Assembly (NCBI RefSeq): GCF_014378415.1
Contig: NZ_JACMNS010000178.1
Span: forward strand, 1 to 47,233
Length of the DNA stretch: 47,233 nucleotides
Direction of reading: 5' to 3'
From: Aquabacterium sp.
Lineage (GTDB): Bacteria > Pseudomonadota > Gammaproteobacteria > Burkholderiales > Burkholderiaceae_C
Position numbers and translations under genes: made by a program. Positions 17,411-25,658 of this stretch are shown in pieces; position 1 is the first letter of the stretch; each line of letters starts with the position of its first letter. The notes below the pieces were generated by a model. The model was not told the DNA's origin. It made no database searches and worked only from the letters and a program-made list of their open reading frames with translations.

Positions 17411-19219
17411 TCATGCCGCATCCAGGATGCGGATCAGCTCGCTGGGGTTCAGTGGTTTGCGCAGCAGCGTGACGCCCACATTGGCTGCCTGCGAGCCCAG
17501 ATCGGCGGTCGCGTCGGCGGTCAGCAGGAAGGCGGGTAGGTCTTCGCCAAACTCGTAGCGCAACTGGGCAATGGCCTGCAGTCCAGTGATGCTCAGGCCC
17601 AGGCGGTAGTCGCTGATCACGGCCACGGGCAGGTCGCCCAGGGGCATCTCGCCAGAGGTCTGAAGCGCGGCCACGGCTTCCACCGCGAGGTCGGGCGTGT
17701 GTCCGGTGGCGGCTTGCCAGCCGTTCTGGCGCAGGACCAGTGCCATGCTGTCCAGCACCTGGGGCTCGTCGTCGATCACCACCACCACGCCGCGTCGCTG
17801 GGCGTCTTTGGGTTCGTCTTGACTGGTGCCCGTCGAGTTTGGCGTTGGCGCGGCGATGGCTTCGCGCAGCGGCAGCCGCAAGGAAAAACAGGAGCCACGT
17901 CCCAACTTGGACCGCACCGTCACCTGCACGCGCCCCAGCCGGGCCAAGCGCCGCACCACTGCCAGCCCCAGCCCGAGGCCTTCGCCTGACCGGCGCGCCG
18001 TGGTGTGCGCTTGAAAATAGTCGTCAAAAATGCGTTCGCGGTGCTCGGGGGCCACGCCCACGCCGCTGTCCCACACCTGGCAAAGCACCCAACGCCCACG
18101 CACCCGGGCACGCAAGCGCACCTGCCCCTGCTGGGTGTAGCGCACGGCGTTGTTGAGCAGGTTGCGCAGGATGCGCTCGGTGAGGTGCGGATCGGCCTGC
18201 ACCCACGCGTCGGTGGCGTCCACCTGCCAGCTCAGGCCTTTGTGTTGGCACAGCACCGCGAACTCGTGGTCCAGGCGCCGGTACAGGGTCGACAAGGCCA
18301 GGGCCTGGGGTTGGTGCTCGACCCGCTCGGCATCGATGCTGGCCACGTCGAACATGCGCTCGAACAAGGTGCTCAGCGAGCGCAACGAGGTGCTGATCTT
18401 GGACAGCAGATCCTGCCCTTCGGCCTTGGGCACCCAGGGGGTGAGGGCGTTGGTCAGCAGCATCATCACGTGCAGGGGTTGGCGCAGGTCGTGGCTGGCG
18501 GCGGCGAAGAAATCGCTCTTTTGCCGGTCGGCGCCTTCGGCCAGCGCCTTGGCCAGCGTGACCTGGTTGATCTCGTGGCGCAACTGCAGCACCAGCGCGG
18601 CGTTTTCGTGGCGCAGCAGGGCACCTTCACGCAAGCGCCGGCTGATGCCCGAGGAGATGAACATGCAGGTGATCATGGACAGCATCAGCACCGCGGCCAG
18701 GTAGACGGAACTGTCCTCTTGGTCCGCCAGCAGGCGTGCGCAGACCAGCAACAGCAGGGGGAAGCTGCCGACAAAGCCGACGATCCAGTCGTGCACCAGC
18801 ACCAGCATCAGCGTGTAGCCATACACCACCACGGCCGCCACCAGGCTCATCTTCCAGCTGGGGGTGGCCACGCTCAGCAAGGCCACCCCCATCAAACCCC
18901 AGAACACGCTTTGCAGCAGATGCCAGCCCACCAGGGCGGCGCGCCAGGTGCGGTAGCCTGAGGCGGCGATGCCAAAGCGTTGAAACTGACGGGCCATCAG
19001 GCCCACGGTGGCCCAAACGATCAACAGGCCGACGGCGGGGGCGCCCCAATGCCAACGCGACAGGGGCGAGTCCTTCACCATCCAGACCAGCAACAGCAAG
19101 GCGGGGATCTGCGGCAAGACCGAGCCGGGCGTGATGCGCCAGCTGTCTTGAAGCAATTGCAGGTCAATGCGGGATTCGATGGGCGCGAGCCCCTGGATGG
19201 AGCCGCGCCACCAACTCAC
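17411..19219 (-). CDS. Membrane hybrid histidine kinase with C-terminal receiver
   Basis: A 602-residue sensor kinase. Residues about 35-190 hold roughly six membrane segments with short loops, so the input is probably sensed within or near the membrane. A coiled linker leads to HisKA with ASHDLRQPLHVM (His243), then HATPase_c with RILRNLLNNAVRYT, DSGVGV and GEGLGLGLAV. The C-terminal receiver domain has VVVIDDE, Asp537 in ISDYRLG and Lys588 in LRKPL. Its start overlaps the LuxR-type regulator gene by four bases (ATGA), so the pair is co-translated and probably forms one signalling pathway. The signal is unknown. Confidence 0.9.
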   Translation of the reverse strand: MSWWRGSIQGLAPIESRIDLQLLQDSWRITPGSVLPQIPALLLLVWMVKDSPLSRWHWGAPAVGLLIVWATVGLMARQFQRFGIAASGYRTWRAALVGWHLLQSVFWGLMGVALLSVATPSWKMSLVAAVVVYGYTLMLVLVHDWIVGFVGSFPLLLLVCARLLADQEDSSVYLAAVLMLSMITCMFISSGISRRLREGALLRHENAALVLQLRHEINQVTLAKALAEGADRQKSDFFAAASHDLRQPLHVMMLLTNALTPWVPKAEGQDLLSKISTSLRSLSTLFERMFDVASIDAERVEHQPQALALSTLYRRLDHEFAVLCQHKGLSWQVDATDAWVQADPHLTERILRNLLNNAVRYTQQGQVRLRARVRGRWVLCQVWDSGVGVAPEHRERIFDDYFQAHTTARRSGEGLGLGLAVVRRLARLGRVQVTVRSKLGRGSCFSLRLPLREAIAAPTPNSTGTSQDEPKDAQRRGVVVVIDDEPQVLDSMALVLRQNGWQAATGHTPDLAVEAVAALQTSGEMPLGDLPVAVISDYRLGLSITGLQAIAQLRYEFGEDLPAFLLTADATADLGSQAANVGVTLLRKPLNPSELIRILDAA

Positions 19220-19881
19220 GGTAGCTGCTCCTCAACAGGTGCCTGGCGTGAGCACAGAAGCACCAGCTGCGTGCGGCTGTGCACCTTGTAGGCCCGGAAG
19301 ATCGCGCTCACGTGCAGTTTGACGGTCTCGGGGCTGATGCCCAGGGCCGTGGCGATCACCGGGTTGGAGCAACCACGTGTGATCCAGGTCAGCACGTCTT
19401 TCTGACGTGGCGTGAGCTTGATGCTGGGCAGCATGTCTGGCGCATCGGGCAGGGTGGCCGCCGGGCTGGACAACAGGTCGGCGGGGAAGTGCAGCCGCCC
19501 TTCGACCAGGGCCTGCAGCGCCGTCATGAAACCATCCAGCTCACCCAGCTTGGGGATGAAGCACGAGGCGCCATGGTGGATGCACTCCAGCGCCAGCTGC
19601 GCGTCGGTGCTGCCGGTGATGATGCCGATGCGCTGGGTGGTGGCCACCTGGCGCACGTGCTTGAGGGTGTCTACCCCACTGCTGTCGGGCAGGCCCAGGT
19701 CCAGCAGCACGGCGTCGATCGGATCGGCGGCCGAGTTGGCCAGGTGCGACAGCGCGCTGCGGCAGGTGTTGGCCTGAGAGAAGCGCGCCAGCGGTTGCAG
19801 GCCGCGAATGGCGTGCATCATCCCTTCACGGATGAGGCTGTGATCATCAACTAACAGGTAATGCGGAGATTGGTGATCCAT
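19216..19881 (-). CDS. LuxR/NarL-type response regulator
   Basis: A 221-residue two-domain regulator. The receiver has acidic pocket VDDHSLIREG, phosphoacceptor Asp61 in LLDLGLPDSSG, and IGIITGS. The C-terminal LuxR helix-turn-helix includes LTPRQKDVLTWITRG and ALGISPETVKLHV. It is most likely the DNA-binding partner of the adjacent hybrid kinase. The ATG at 19881 has GAAGAAGG just upstream. An in-frame ATG at 19920 overlaps the yggS stop as ATGA and would add 13 residues, so it is a real alternative. Confidence 0.88.
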   Translation of the reverse strand: MDHQSPHYLLVDDHSLIREGMMHAIRGLQPLARFSQANTCRSALSHLANSAADPIDAVLLDLGLPDSSGVDTLKHVRQVATTQRIGIITGSTDAQLALECIHHGASCFIPKLGELDGFMTALQALVEGRLHFPADLLSSPAATLPDAPDMLPSIKLTPRQKDVLTWITRGCSNPVIATALGISPETVKLHVSAIFRAYKVHSRTQLVLLCSRQAPVEEQLP

Positions 19882-19916
19882 GGCGCCTTCTTCAAGGCGT
19901 GATCTTATCTGGGGCG

Positions 19917-20603
19917 TCATCTTTGTCCAAAGATAGCGGCCCCAATTCGTACCATGGTTGACCCTTGTTCCACGGCCATTTCGAGGTCGGCGCTCATGCC
20001 CATCGACAAAGTATCCAGTGTTAACCCGTGATTACGCAGATCATCAAACACCCCACGTATTTTTTTCAGCGCCTGGTGTTGGGTGGATGCATCGTTGCTG
20101 GGCGCTGGCAGGGCCATCACCCCCCTCAAGTGAAGGTGAGGCAGTTGGGCCACGGCCTGGGCCAGGGCCAGGGCCTCGGCCAGGTCGACACCGCTCTTGC
20201 TGGCTTCGCCGCTAGTGTTGACCTGGATGCACACCTGCAGCGGGGGCAGGTGCGCGGGCCGCTGTTCGCTCAAGCGCTGGGCAATCTTCAGTCGGTCCAC
20301 GGTGTGCACCCAGTCGAAGTTTTCGGCCACCACGCGGGTCTTGTTGCTCTGCAGCGGGCCGATCAGGTGCCATTCAATTTGAGCGCGCAGGTCGGCCAGC
20401 TCGGCCATCTTGTCCACGGCCTCTTGCACGTAGTTTTCACCAAAGCGGTGCTGTCCGGCCTGGTAGGCCTCGCGCACATCGGCTGCGGAGAAGGTCTTGC
20501 TGACGGCCAGCAATGTGACACCATCGGCCGGACGGTTCACTTTTGAACAAGCCTGCTTTATCCGGCTTTGCACGAGTTGTAGCTTGTTGGTGATCGTCGC
20601 CAT
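19917..20603 (-). CDS. yggS: YggS family pyridoxal-phosphate homeostasis protein
   Basis: A 228-residue fold-III PLP-binding protein (PLPBP). The PLP lysine is Lys36 in LLAVSKTF, with family blocks RFGENYVQEA, WHLIGPLQSNK and LSMGMSADLE. It buffers PLP and affects amino-acid and keto-acid balance; no catalytic activity is established. It is divergent from pilT with only 36 bases between the start codons, an arrangement often seen near pil genes. It probably leads a transcript into the two-component genes. Confidence 0.93.
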   Translation of the reverse strand: MATITNKLQLVQSRIKQACSKVNRPADGVTLLAVSKTFSAADVREAYQAGQHRFGENYVQEAVDKMAELADLRAQIEWHLIGPLQSNKTRVVAENFDWVHTVDRLKIAQRLSEQRPAHLPPLQVCIQVNTSGEASKSGVDLAEALALAQAVAQLPHLHLRGVMALPAPSNDASTQHQALKKIRGVFDDLRNHGLTLDTLSMGMSADLEMAVEQGSTMVRIGAAIFGQR

Positions 20604-20606
20604 AAT
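20577..20606 (+). promoter_or_regulatory. Predicted pilT promoter inside the start of yggS
   Basis: TTGTAG at 20577-20582 and CATAAT at 20601-20606, with an 18-base spacer, point toward pilT at 20640 and would give a leader of about 27 bases. The -10 box covers the yggS start region on the other strand, so the two genes would compete for this DNA. Sequence-based prediction only. Confidence 0.4.
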
Positions 20607-20639
20607 GGTCTGTCAAAGAAATCCCGGCCCCAATCATCC

Positions 20640-21683
20640 ATGGATATCACCCAACTTCTCGCCTTCTCGGTCAAGAACAAAGCGTCTGACTTGCACTTGT
20701 CGGCGGGTTTGCCCCCCATGATCCGGGTGCACGGCGATGTGCGGCGCATCAACGTCGATGCGCTGGACCACAAGCAAGTCCACGAGATGGTGTACGACAT
20801 CATGAACGATGCCCAGCGCAAGATGTACGAAGAAACGCTGGAGTGCGATTTCTCGTTCGAGATCCAGGGCCTGGCGCGTTTTCGGGTCAACGCCTTCAAC
20901 CAGAACCGGGGCGCCGGCGCCGTGTTCCGGACCATCCCATCCAAGATCCTATCCCTGGAGCAGCTCAACGCGCCCAAGATTTTTGCCGACTTGTCGCTCA
21001 AGCCACGCGGCCTGGTGCTGGTCACCGGCCCCACCGGTTCGGGCAAATCAACCACGCTGGCCGGCATGGTCAACCACCTGAACGAATCCGAATACGGCCA
21101 CATCCTGACGGTCGAAGACCCGATCGAATTCGTGCACGAATCCAAAAAGTGCCTGATCAACCAGCGCGAAGTCGGGCCGCACACCATGAGCTTCTCGAAC
21201 GCGCTGCGCTCCGCGCTTCGTGAAGATCCGGACTGCATCCTCGTGGGCGAAATGCGCGACCTGGAAACCATCCGCCTGGCCCTGACCGCCGCTGAAACCG
21301 GCCACTTGGTGTTCGGCACCCTGCACACCTCCAGCGCCGCCAAAACCATCGACCGCGTGGTTGACGTCTTCCCGGCGGCTGAAAAAGACATGGTCCGCGC
21401 CATGTTGTCTGAATCGTTGGTGGCGGTGATCTCGCAATCGCTGTGCAAGCTCAAAGACGGCTCCGGCCGCGTGGCCGCCCACGAAATCATGGTGGCCAAC
21501 GCCGCCATCCGCAACCTGATCCGCGAGAACAAGATCGCCCAGATGTACTCGGCCATCCAGACCGGCAACAACGCCGGCATGCAGACCCTGGATCAGAACC
21601 TGACTGACCTCGTGCGCCGCAACCTCATCTCGCCCGCTGAAGCCCGCTCCAGGGCCAAGTCGCCCGAGAATTTTCCGGGCTGA
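20640..21683 (+). CDS. pilT: Type IV pilus retraction ATPase PilT
   Basis: A 347-residue hexameric secretion-type ATPase. It has Walker A GPTGSGKST (Lys136, the same position as in Pseudomonas PilT), the Asp box EDPIEFVHESKK, Walker B ILVGEMRDLET, the His box TGHLVFGTLHTSSA, and the C-terminal AIRNLIRENKIAQM that resembles the AIRNLIRE motif needed for retraction. It depolymerises pili, giving twitching motility. It is followed after one base by a cNMP-binding protein gene and then pilU. Confidence 0.96.
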   Translation: MDITQLLAFSVKNKASDLHLSAGLPPMIRVHGDVRRINVDALDHKQVHEMVYDIMNDAQRKMYEETLECDFSFEIQGLARFRVNAFNQNRGAGAVFRTIPSKILSLEQLNAPKIFADLSLKPRGLVLVTGPTGSGKSTTLAGMVNHLNESEYGHILTVEDPIEFVHESKKCLINQREVGPHTMSFSNALRSALREDPDCILVGEMRDLETIRLALTAAETGHLVFGTLHTSSAAKTIDRVVDVFPAAEKDMVRAMLSESLVAVISQSLCKLKDGSGRVAAHEIMVANAAIRNLIRENKIAQMYSAIQTGNNAGMQTLDQNLTDLVRRNLISPAEARSRAKSPENFPG

Positions 21684-21684
21684 C

Positions 21685-22329
21685 ATGAGACGTTTGCTGG
21701 ATCGATTCAAAAGCACGAGCCCTGGCGACACCCTCGTAGAGCGCGAAGCCGACGACGAAGGTTTCTTCTCCACCCAGTTCATGGAGCGCCCTGAAATCTC
21801 CCGGGCGGCTTCCGCCTGGACCTCGCGCGCCCTGGCCGTCGGGGCCCATGCGCTGGACCCGCAGGCTGGCGTGGCCTTGCTGCTCAAGGCCTGGTCCGAC
21901 GACACCTTCACCAGCCTGATGGGCGAGGCCGAGTGCGAAAAACTGCGCACTCATCTCGAATTCGTCACGGTTCCGGCCGGCCGTGAGTTGATTGCTCAGG
22001 ACGAAAAGGGCGACTATGCCCTGGTGATACTCGAAGGCCTGGTGGCGGTTGACCGCGTGCAACCCACCGGCGAGCGAGCCCGCCTGGCCGAACTGCGCGA
22101 AGGAGATGTCTTGGGTGAAATGTCCTTGCTCGATGCCGGGGCGCGTTTCGCGTCCTGCCAAACCCTCAGCCGCTGCTCCCTGGCCGTCATCACGCGCAGC
22201 GCGCTCGACGAGTTCGCCATCGAAGAGCCTCGCCTGGGCTTTGCGTTGATGGCCGGCGTGGCCCGCCGCCTGTCGTTGCGCATGCGTCAGCTCAGTGCCC
22301 GCTTGGGCGCCCTGCTGACTGCCGGTTGA
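21685..22329 (+). CDS. Cyclic nucleotide-binding domain protein between pilT and pilU
   Basis: A 214-residue cytoplasmic protein. Residues about 85-190 form a CRP-like cNMP-binding fold with GDYALVILEGLVAV and REGDVLGEMSLLDAGARFAS (core GEMSLLDAGAR, the phosphate-binding cassette region). No helix-turn-helix follows; the C-terminus is a short helix rich in Arg and Leu. The N-terminal 80 residues are not recognised. Its start is one base after the pilT stop, and pilU follows 45 bases later. This suggests a cAMP- or cGMP-responsive partner of the retraction motors, which is an inference. A Crp/Fnr regulator label would be misleading because no DNA-binding domain is visible. Confidence 0.82.
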   Translation: MRRLLDRFKSTSPGDTLVEREADDEGFFSTQFMERPEISRAASAWTSRALAVGAHALDPQAGVALLLKAWSDDTFTSLMGEAECEKLRTHLEFVTVPAGRELIAQDEKGDYALVILEGLVAVDRVQPTGERARLAELREGDVLGEMSLLDAGARFASCQTLSRCSLAVITRSALDEFAIEEPRLGFALMAGVARRLSLRMRQLSARLGALLTAG

Positions 22330-22374
22330 TCTACAGTCCACCCACAGTCCAAAACATTCAACGGGATTCACGCC

Positions 22375-23511
22375 ATGGAACGCGATCAGGCCTCCAAATT
22401 CATCAACGATCTGCTCAGGCTGATGATCGCGCGTGGGGGCTCTGACTTGTTCCTCACGGCCGAATTCCCGCCCGCCATCAAGGTCGATGGCAAGGTCACC
22501 AAGGTGTCGCCCCAGCCCCTGACGGCGCAGCACACCATGGCCTTGGCCCGTTCCATCATGAACGACAAGCAGGCCGCCGAATTCGAGCGCACCAAGGAGT
22601 GCAATTTCGCCATCTCGCCAGGCGGGGTGGGGCGCTTTCGGGTCAATGTGTTCGTGCAGCAGAGTTACGTTGGCATGGTGCTGCGGACCATTCCCCAGCA
22701 ACTGCCCACGATCGACGCGATGGGCTTGCCGCAGATCCTGAAAGAAGTGGCCCTGAACAAGCGCGGCCTGGTCATCCTGGTGGGTGGCACGGGCTCGGGC
22801 AAATCGACCTCGCTGGCAGCGATGGTGGACCACCGCAACGAGAACACCTACGGCCACATCATCACGATTGAAGACCCGGTGGAATTCGTGCACCCGCACA
22901 AGAACTGCATCGTCACCCAGCGCGAGGTCGGCATCGACACCGACGGCTGGGAAATGGCGCTCAAGAACACCCTGCGCCAGGCCCCCGACGTGATCCTGAT
23001 GGGCGAAATCCGCGACCGCGAGACCATGGAGCACGCCGTGGCCTTTGCCGAAACCGGGCACCTGTGCATGGCCACCCTGCACGCCAACAGCGCCAACCAG
23101 GCGCTGGACCGCATCATCAACTTCTTCCCCGAAGAGCGCCGCACGCAACTGCTGATGGACCTGTCCCTCAACCTGAAAGCGCTGGTCTCGCAACGCTTGT
23201 TGCCCCGCCAGGAAGGCAAGGGCCGCGCTGCAGCGGTTGAGATCCTGCTCAACACGCCATTGATCGGCGACCTGATCTTCAAGGGCGAGGTCGGCGAGAT
23301 CAAGGAGATCATGAAGAAGTCGCGCGAACTGGGCATGCAAACCTTCGACCAGGCGCTGTTCGACCTGTTTGAGAACAACGACATCACCTTTGAGGATGCC
23401 CTGCGCAACGCCGATTCGGTCAATGACCTGCGCTTGCAAATCAAGCTCAACAGCCAGCGTGCGCGCAGCACCGACCTGTCGTCCGGCACCGAGCACTTCA
23501 AGATCGTCTGA
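22375..23511 (+). CDS. pilU: PilT-like accessory retraction ATPase PilU
   Basis: A 378-residue PilT paralogue. It has Walker A GGTGSGKST (Lys143), EDPVEFVHPHKN, Walker B ILMGEIRDRET and TGHLCMATLHANSA. The C-terminal extension past residue 340 (EDALRNADSVNDLRLQIK) is typical of PilU. It assists PilT in retracting pili under load. Its stop overlaps the next gene's start as TGATG, so the dehydrogenase may be co-expressed. Confidence 0.94.
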   Translation: MERDQASKFINDLLRLMIARGGSDLFLTAEFPPAIKVDGKVTKVSPQPLTAQHTMALARSIMNDKQAAEFERTKECNFAISPGGVGRFRVNVFVQQSYVGMVLRTIPQQLPTIDAMGLPQILKEVALNKRGLVILVGGTGSGKSTSLAAMVDHRNENTYGHIITIEDPVEFVHPHKNCIVTQREVGIDTDGWEMALKNTLRQAPDVILMGEIRDRETMEHAVAFAETGHLCMATLHANSANQALDRIINFFPEERRTQLLMDLSLNLKALVSQRLLPRQEGKGRAAAVEILLNTPLIGDLIFKGEVGEIKEIMKKSRELGMQTFDQALFDLFENNDITFEDALRNADSVNDLRLQIKLNSQRARSTDLSSGTEHFKIV

Positions 23512-24407
23512 TGACCGTGAGCAAAATCTACGAGGCCGTGGCGCCGCACAAAGTGGCCTTCCTGGGCCTGGGCACCATGGGCGCGCCGATGGCGGCGCAC
23601 CTGCTCAAGGCCGGGCACCAAGTCACCGTCTACAACCGCACGCAGGCCAAGGCCCTGGCCTGGGTGGCCGAGCACGGCGGCGCCTGGGCGGTGTCACCGC
23701 GCGAAGCGGTGCGCGAGGCGCAGATCGTGTTCACCTGCGTGGGCAATGACGACGATTTGCGCAGCGTCACCGTGGGCCCTGAGGGCGCCTTCGGGGCCAT
23801 GCCCGATGGCAGTGTGTTGGTGGACCACACCACCACCTCGGCCGAAGTGGCCCGCGAACTGGCGCAAGTTGCGCAAGACCAGGGCCTGCATTTCATCGAT
23901 GCCCCCGTCTCGGGCGGCAACCTGGGCGCCATCAATGGCGTGCTGACCATCATGTGCGGTGGCGATGCCGACGCGTTCGGCCGCGTTCAGCCCGTGCTGC
24001 AGGCCTATGCCCGCGCGGTCACCCACCTTGGCGCCAGCGGCTCGGGACAACTGGCCAAAATGGTCAACCAGATCTGCGTGGCAGGGGTGTTGCAAGGGCT
24101 GTCGGAAGCCCTGGCGTTCGGCCAGACGGCGGGCCTGGACATGCAAGCCGTGCTCGGCGTCATCACCCAAGGCGCGGCCGGCAGCTGGCAAATGCAGAAC
24201 CGTGGCCCCACCATGGTCAACGACGTGTTCGACTTCGGTTTTGCGGTCGATCTGATGCGCAAAGACCTGGGCCTTTGCCTGGACGAGGCCAAGCACTTGG
24301 GTGCCCGTTTGCCTGCCACGGCCCTGATCGACCAGTTCTACGCCGACGTGCAGGGCATGGGCGGCGGCCGCTGGGACACCTCCAGTCTGATCCGCCGTTT
24401 GCGCTGA
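23511..24407 (+). CDS. NAD(P)-dependent beta-hydroxyacid dehydrogenase
   Basis: A 298-residue member of the 3-hydroxyisobutyrate dehydrogenase / tartronate semialdehyde reductase family. The N-terminal Rossmann motif is FLGLGTMGAPMAAHLL, the substrate block is DAPVSGGNLGA, and the catalytic lysine is in GSGQLAKMVNQI. The C-terminal helical domain includes DLMRKDLGLCLDEAK. The precise substrate (3-hydroxyisobutyrate, tartronate semialdehyde or succinic semialdehyde) cannot be told. It overlaps pilU by one base; a link to pilus function is not expected. Confidence 0.88.
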   Translation: MTVSKIYEAVAPHKVAFLGLGTMGAPMAAHLLKAGHQVTVYNRTQAKALAWVAEHGGAWAVSPREAVREAQIVFTCVGNDDDLRSVTVGPEGAFGAMPDGSVLVDHTTTSAEVARELAQVAQDQGLHFIDAPVSGGNLGAINGVLTIMCGGDADAFGRVQPVLQAYARAVTHLGASGSGQLAKMVNQICVAGVLQGLSEALAFGQTAGLDMQAVLGVITQGAAGSWQMQNRGPTMVNDVFDFGFAVDLMRKDLGLCLDEAKHLGARLPATALIDQFYADVQGMGGGRWDTSSLIRRLR

Positions 24408-24420
24408 CCTGTCGTTCAGG

Positions 24421-25077
24421 TCAGGGGTTGGATGCCGCCGGATCGGCAGGCCGGGGTGGTGGCAGCTTGCGCGCCAGCTCATCCTCGGTGATCAGCTGGA
24501 ACACCTTGACCACCTTGGTCACGCCGCTCACGCCGGAGGCCAATTCGGCCGCCCGGGTGGCTTCACGCTCGGTCACCAGGCCCATCATGTAGACATCGCC
24601 CCGCTCGACCACGATCTTGAAGGCGTTGGTGAACAAGTCGCGTGCGTCCACGAAGCTCGCCTTGAGCTTGCCCTTGATCAGCACGTCACTGGAGCGTGAG
24701 CCCAGCGAGCTGGTGCCCATCACGGCCAGTTCATTGACCACGGATTGCACGTTCTCCACCCGCGCCACGGCCTGTTCGACGGCGGTGCGATCCGCCTCGG
24801 ACGCCACTTCACCCGTCAGCAAAACCAGTCGGTTGTAGGACGTCGCGTTGACGTGGCCGCTCTCGCCCACCGTTTCGCGGACGCGCGATGAGGCCTTGAT
24901 CTCGATGCCCTGGTCTTCAAGCTGCGTGCCGGAAGTGCGGCGGTCCGAGGCCATGAAGGCACCGCCGATGGCCGAGCCCAGCACCAGTGGTGCGCAACCA
25001 GCCGTCAGGTTCAAGGCCAGGGCCAGGGCCGTCCATCGGCCAATGCGCCCAATATTCAATGTGTTGATTTTCTTCAA
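24421..25077 (-). CDS. BON-domain lipoprotein, DolP/YraP-like
   Basis: A 218-residue lipoprotein. The signal peptide ends LNLTAGC, with a lipid-modified Cys followed by APLVLGSAIGGAFM. Two BON domains follow, at about residues 50-115 and 125-190 (VEQAVARVENVQSVVNEL and ASGVSGVTKVVKVFQL, shown here as landmarks). It is probably outer-membrane attached and binds anionic phospholipid, supporting envelope integrity as E. coli DolP does. The start is a TTG at 25077: GGAG lies eight bases upstream and the TTG overlaps the SIS gene stop as TTGA. No ATG exists nearby. The Pro-rich C-terminus is ordinary. Confidence 0.85.
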   Translation of the reverse strand: MKKINTLNIGRIGRWTALALALNLTAGCAPLVLGSAIGGAFMASDRRTSGTQLEDQGIEIKASSRVRETVGESGHVNATSYNRLVLLTGEVASEADRTAVEQAVARVENVQSVVNELAVMGTSSLGSRSSDVLIKGKLKASFVDARDLFTNAFKIVVERGDVYMMGLVTEREATRAAELASGVSGVTKVVKVFQLITEDELARKLPPPRPADPAASNP

Positions 25078-25640
25078 GCCACGTCTCCTAGCAAATGGGT
25101 GTCCACGGCCTCGCACAGGCTGTGCAAGGCCAGCCAGGCCACGGCAAAAAGCCGGGCCGCCTGGTGTCCGGGCAAAGGCACCCAGACGTCGGTGTCCCTC
25201 AGCAGTGGGCCCAGCACCGAAGCGGCCTCACCGGTGAAGAGCACCAAAGTCAAATCTTGCGCGCGCGCCGCCTCGGTGGCCGCCACCAGCGCGGGCTCGT
25301 TGCGCTCCAGCGAGAACGCCAGCCAGATGTCGCCCGGGTGGCCCAGTGCGCGAACCTGCGCGACCAGGTTGTCGTCCTTGCCTGGCACGGCCAGGGCCGC
25401 CAGCGGCGGGCGTTCGCGATTCACGCCCTTCACCAGCAGCGAGGCGGTCTGTTGCGCCAGCCATTCGGCCTCGGCCACGCCCGCGCACAGCACCTTGCCG
25501 CCCGCCGTCAGCGTGTGCGTGATGGCCTGGGCGGCGTAGTGCAGGTGCAGCGCCAAACGATCCGCCGATTGGTAAAGCACATCGGCGGTCTCAAGGAAGG
25601 GCTGCTGCGAGAAAGGTTGCTGAAATGGTGTGTCCGACAT
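25074..25640 (-). CDS. SIS-domain protein, DiaA/GmhA-like
   Basis: A 188-residue SIS (sugar isomerase) domain protein. It has the N-terminal helices LYQSADRLALHLHYAAQ, the nucleotide-sugar fold around GGKVLCAG, and FSLERNEPALVAA. In this neighbourhood (rsmI-yraN-SIS-BON) the gene is usually annotated as DiaA, the DnaA initiator-associating protein, or as phosphoheptose isomerase. The loop GGKVLCAGVAEAEWLAQ is less like a heptose isomerase, which usually reads GNGGSAADAQ at this point, so the DiaA-like call is preferred. The end overlaps the dolP-like start by four bases. Confidence 0.8.
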   Translation of the reverse strand: MSDTPFQQPFSQQPFLETADVLYQSADRLALHLHYAAQAITHTLTAGGKVLCAGVAEAEWLAQQTASLLVKGVNRERPPLAALAVPGKDDNLVAQVRALGHPGDIWLAFSLERNEPALVAATEAARAQDLTLVLFTGEAASVLGPLLRDTDVWVPLPGHQAARLFAVAWLALHSLCEAVDTHLLGDVA

Positions 25641-25658
25641 GAAGGTCGATGATAAGGG

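Noticed and set aside
21625..23496. Open frame of 623 codons on the minus strand across pilU and the cNMP gene
   Set aside because: It is antisense to pilU and the cNMP-binding gene, His/Gln/Gly-rich, and has no recognisable domain. Such frames come from high GC at third codon positions.
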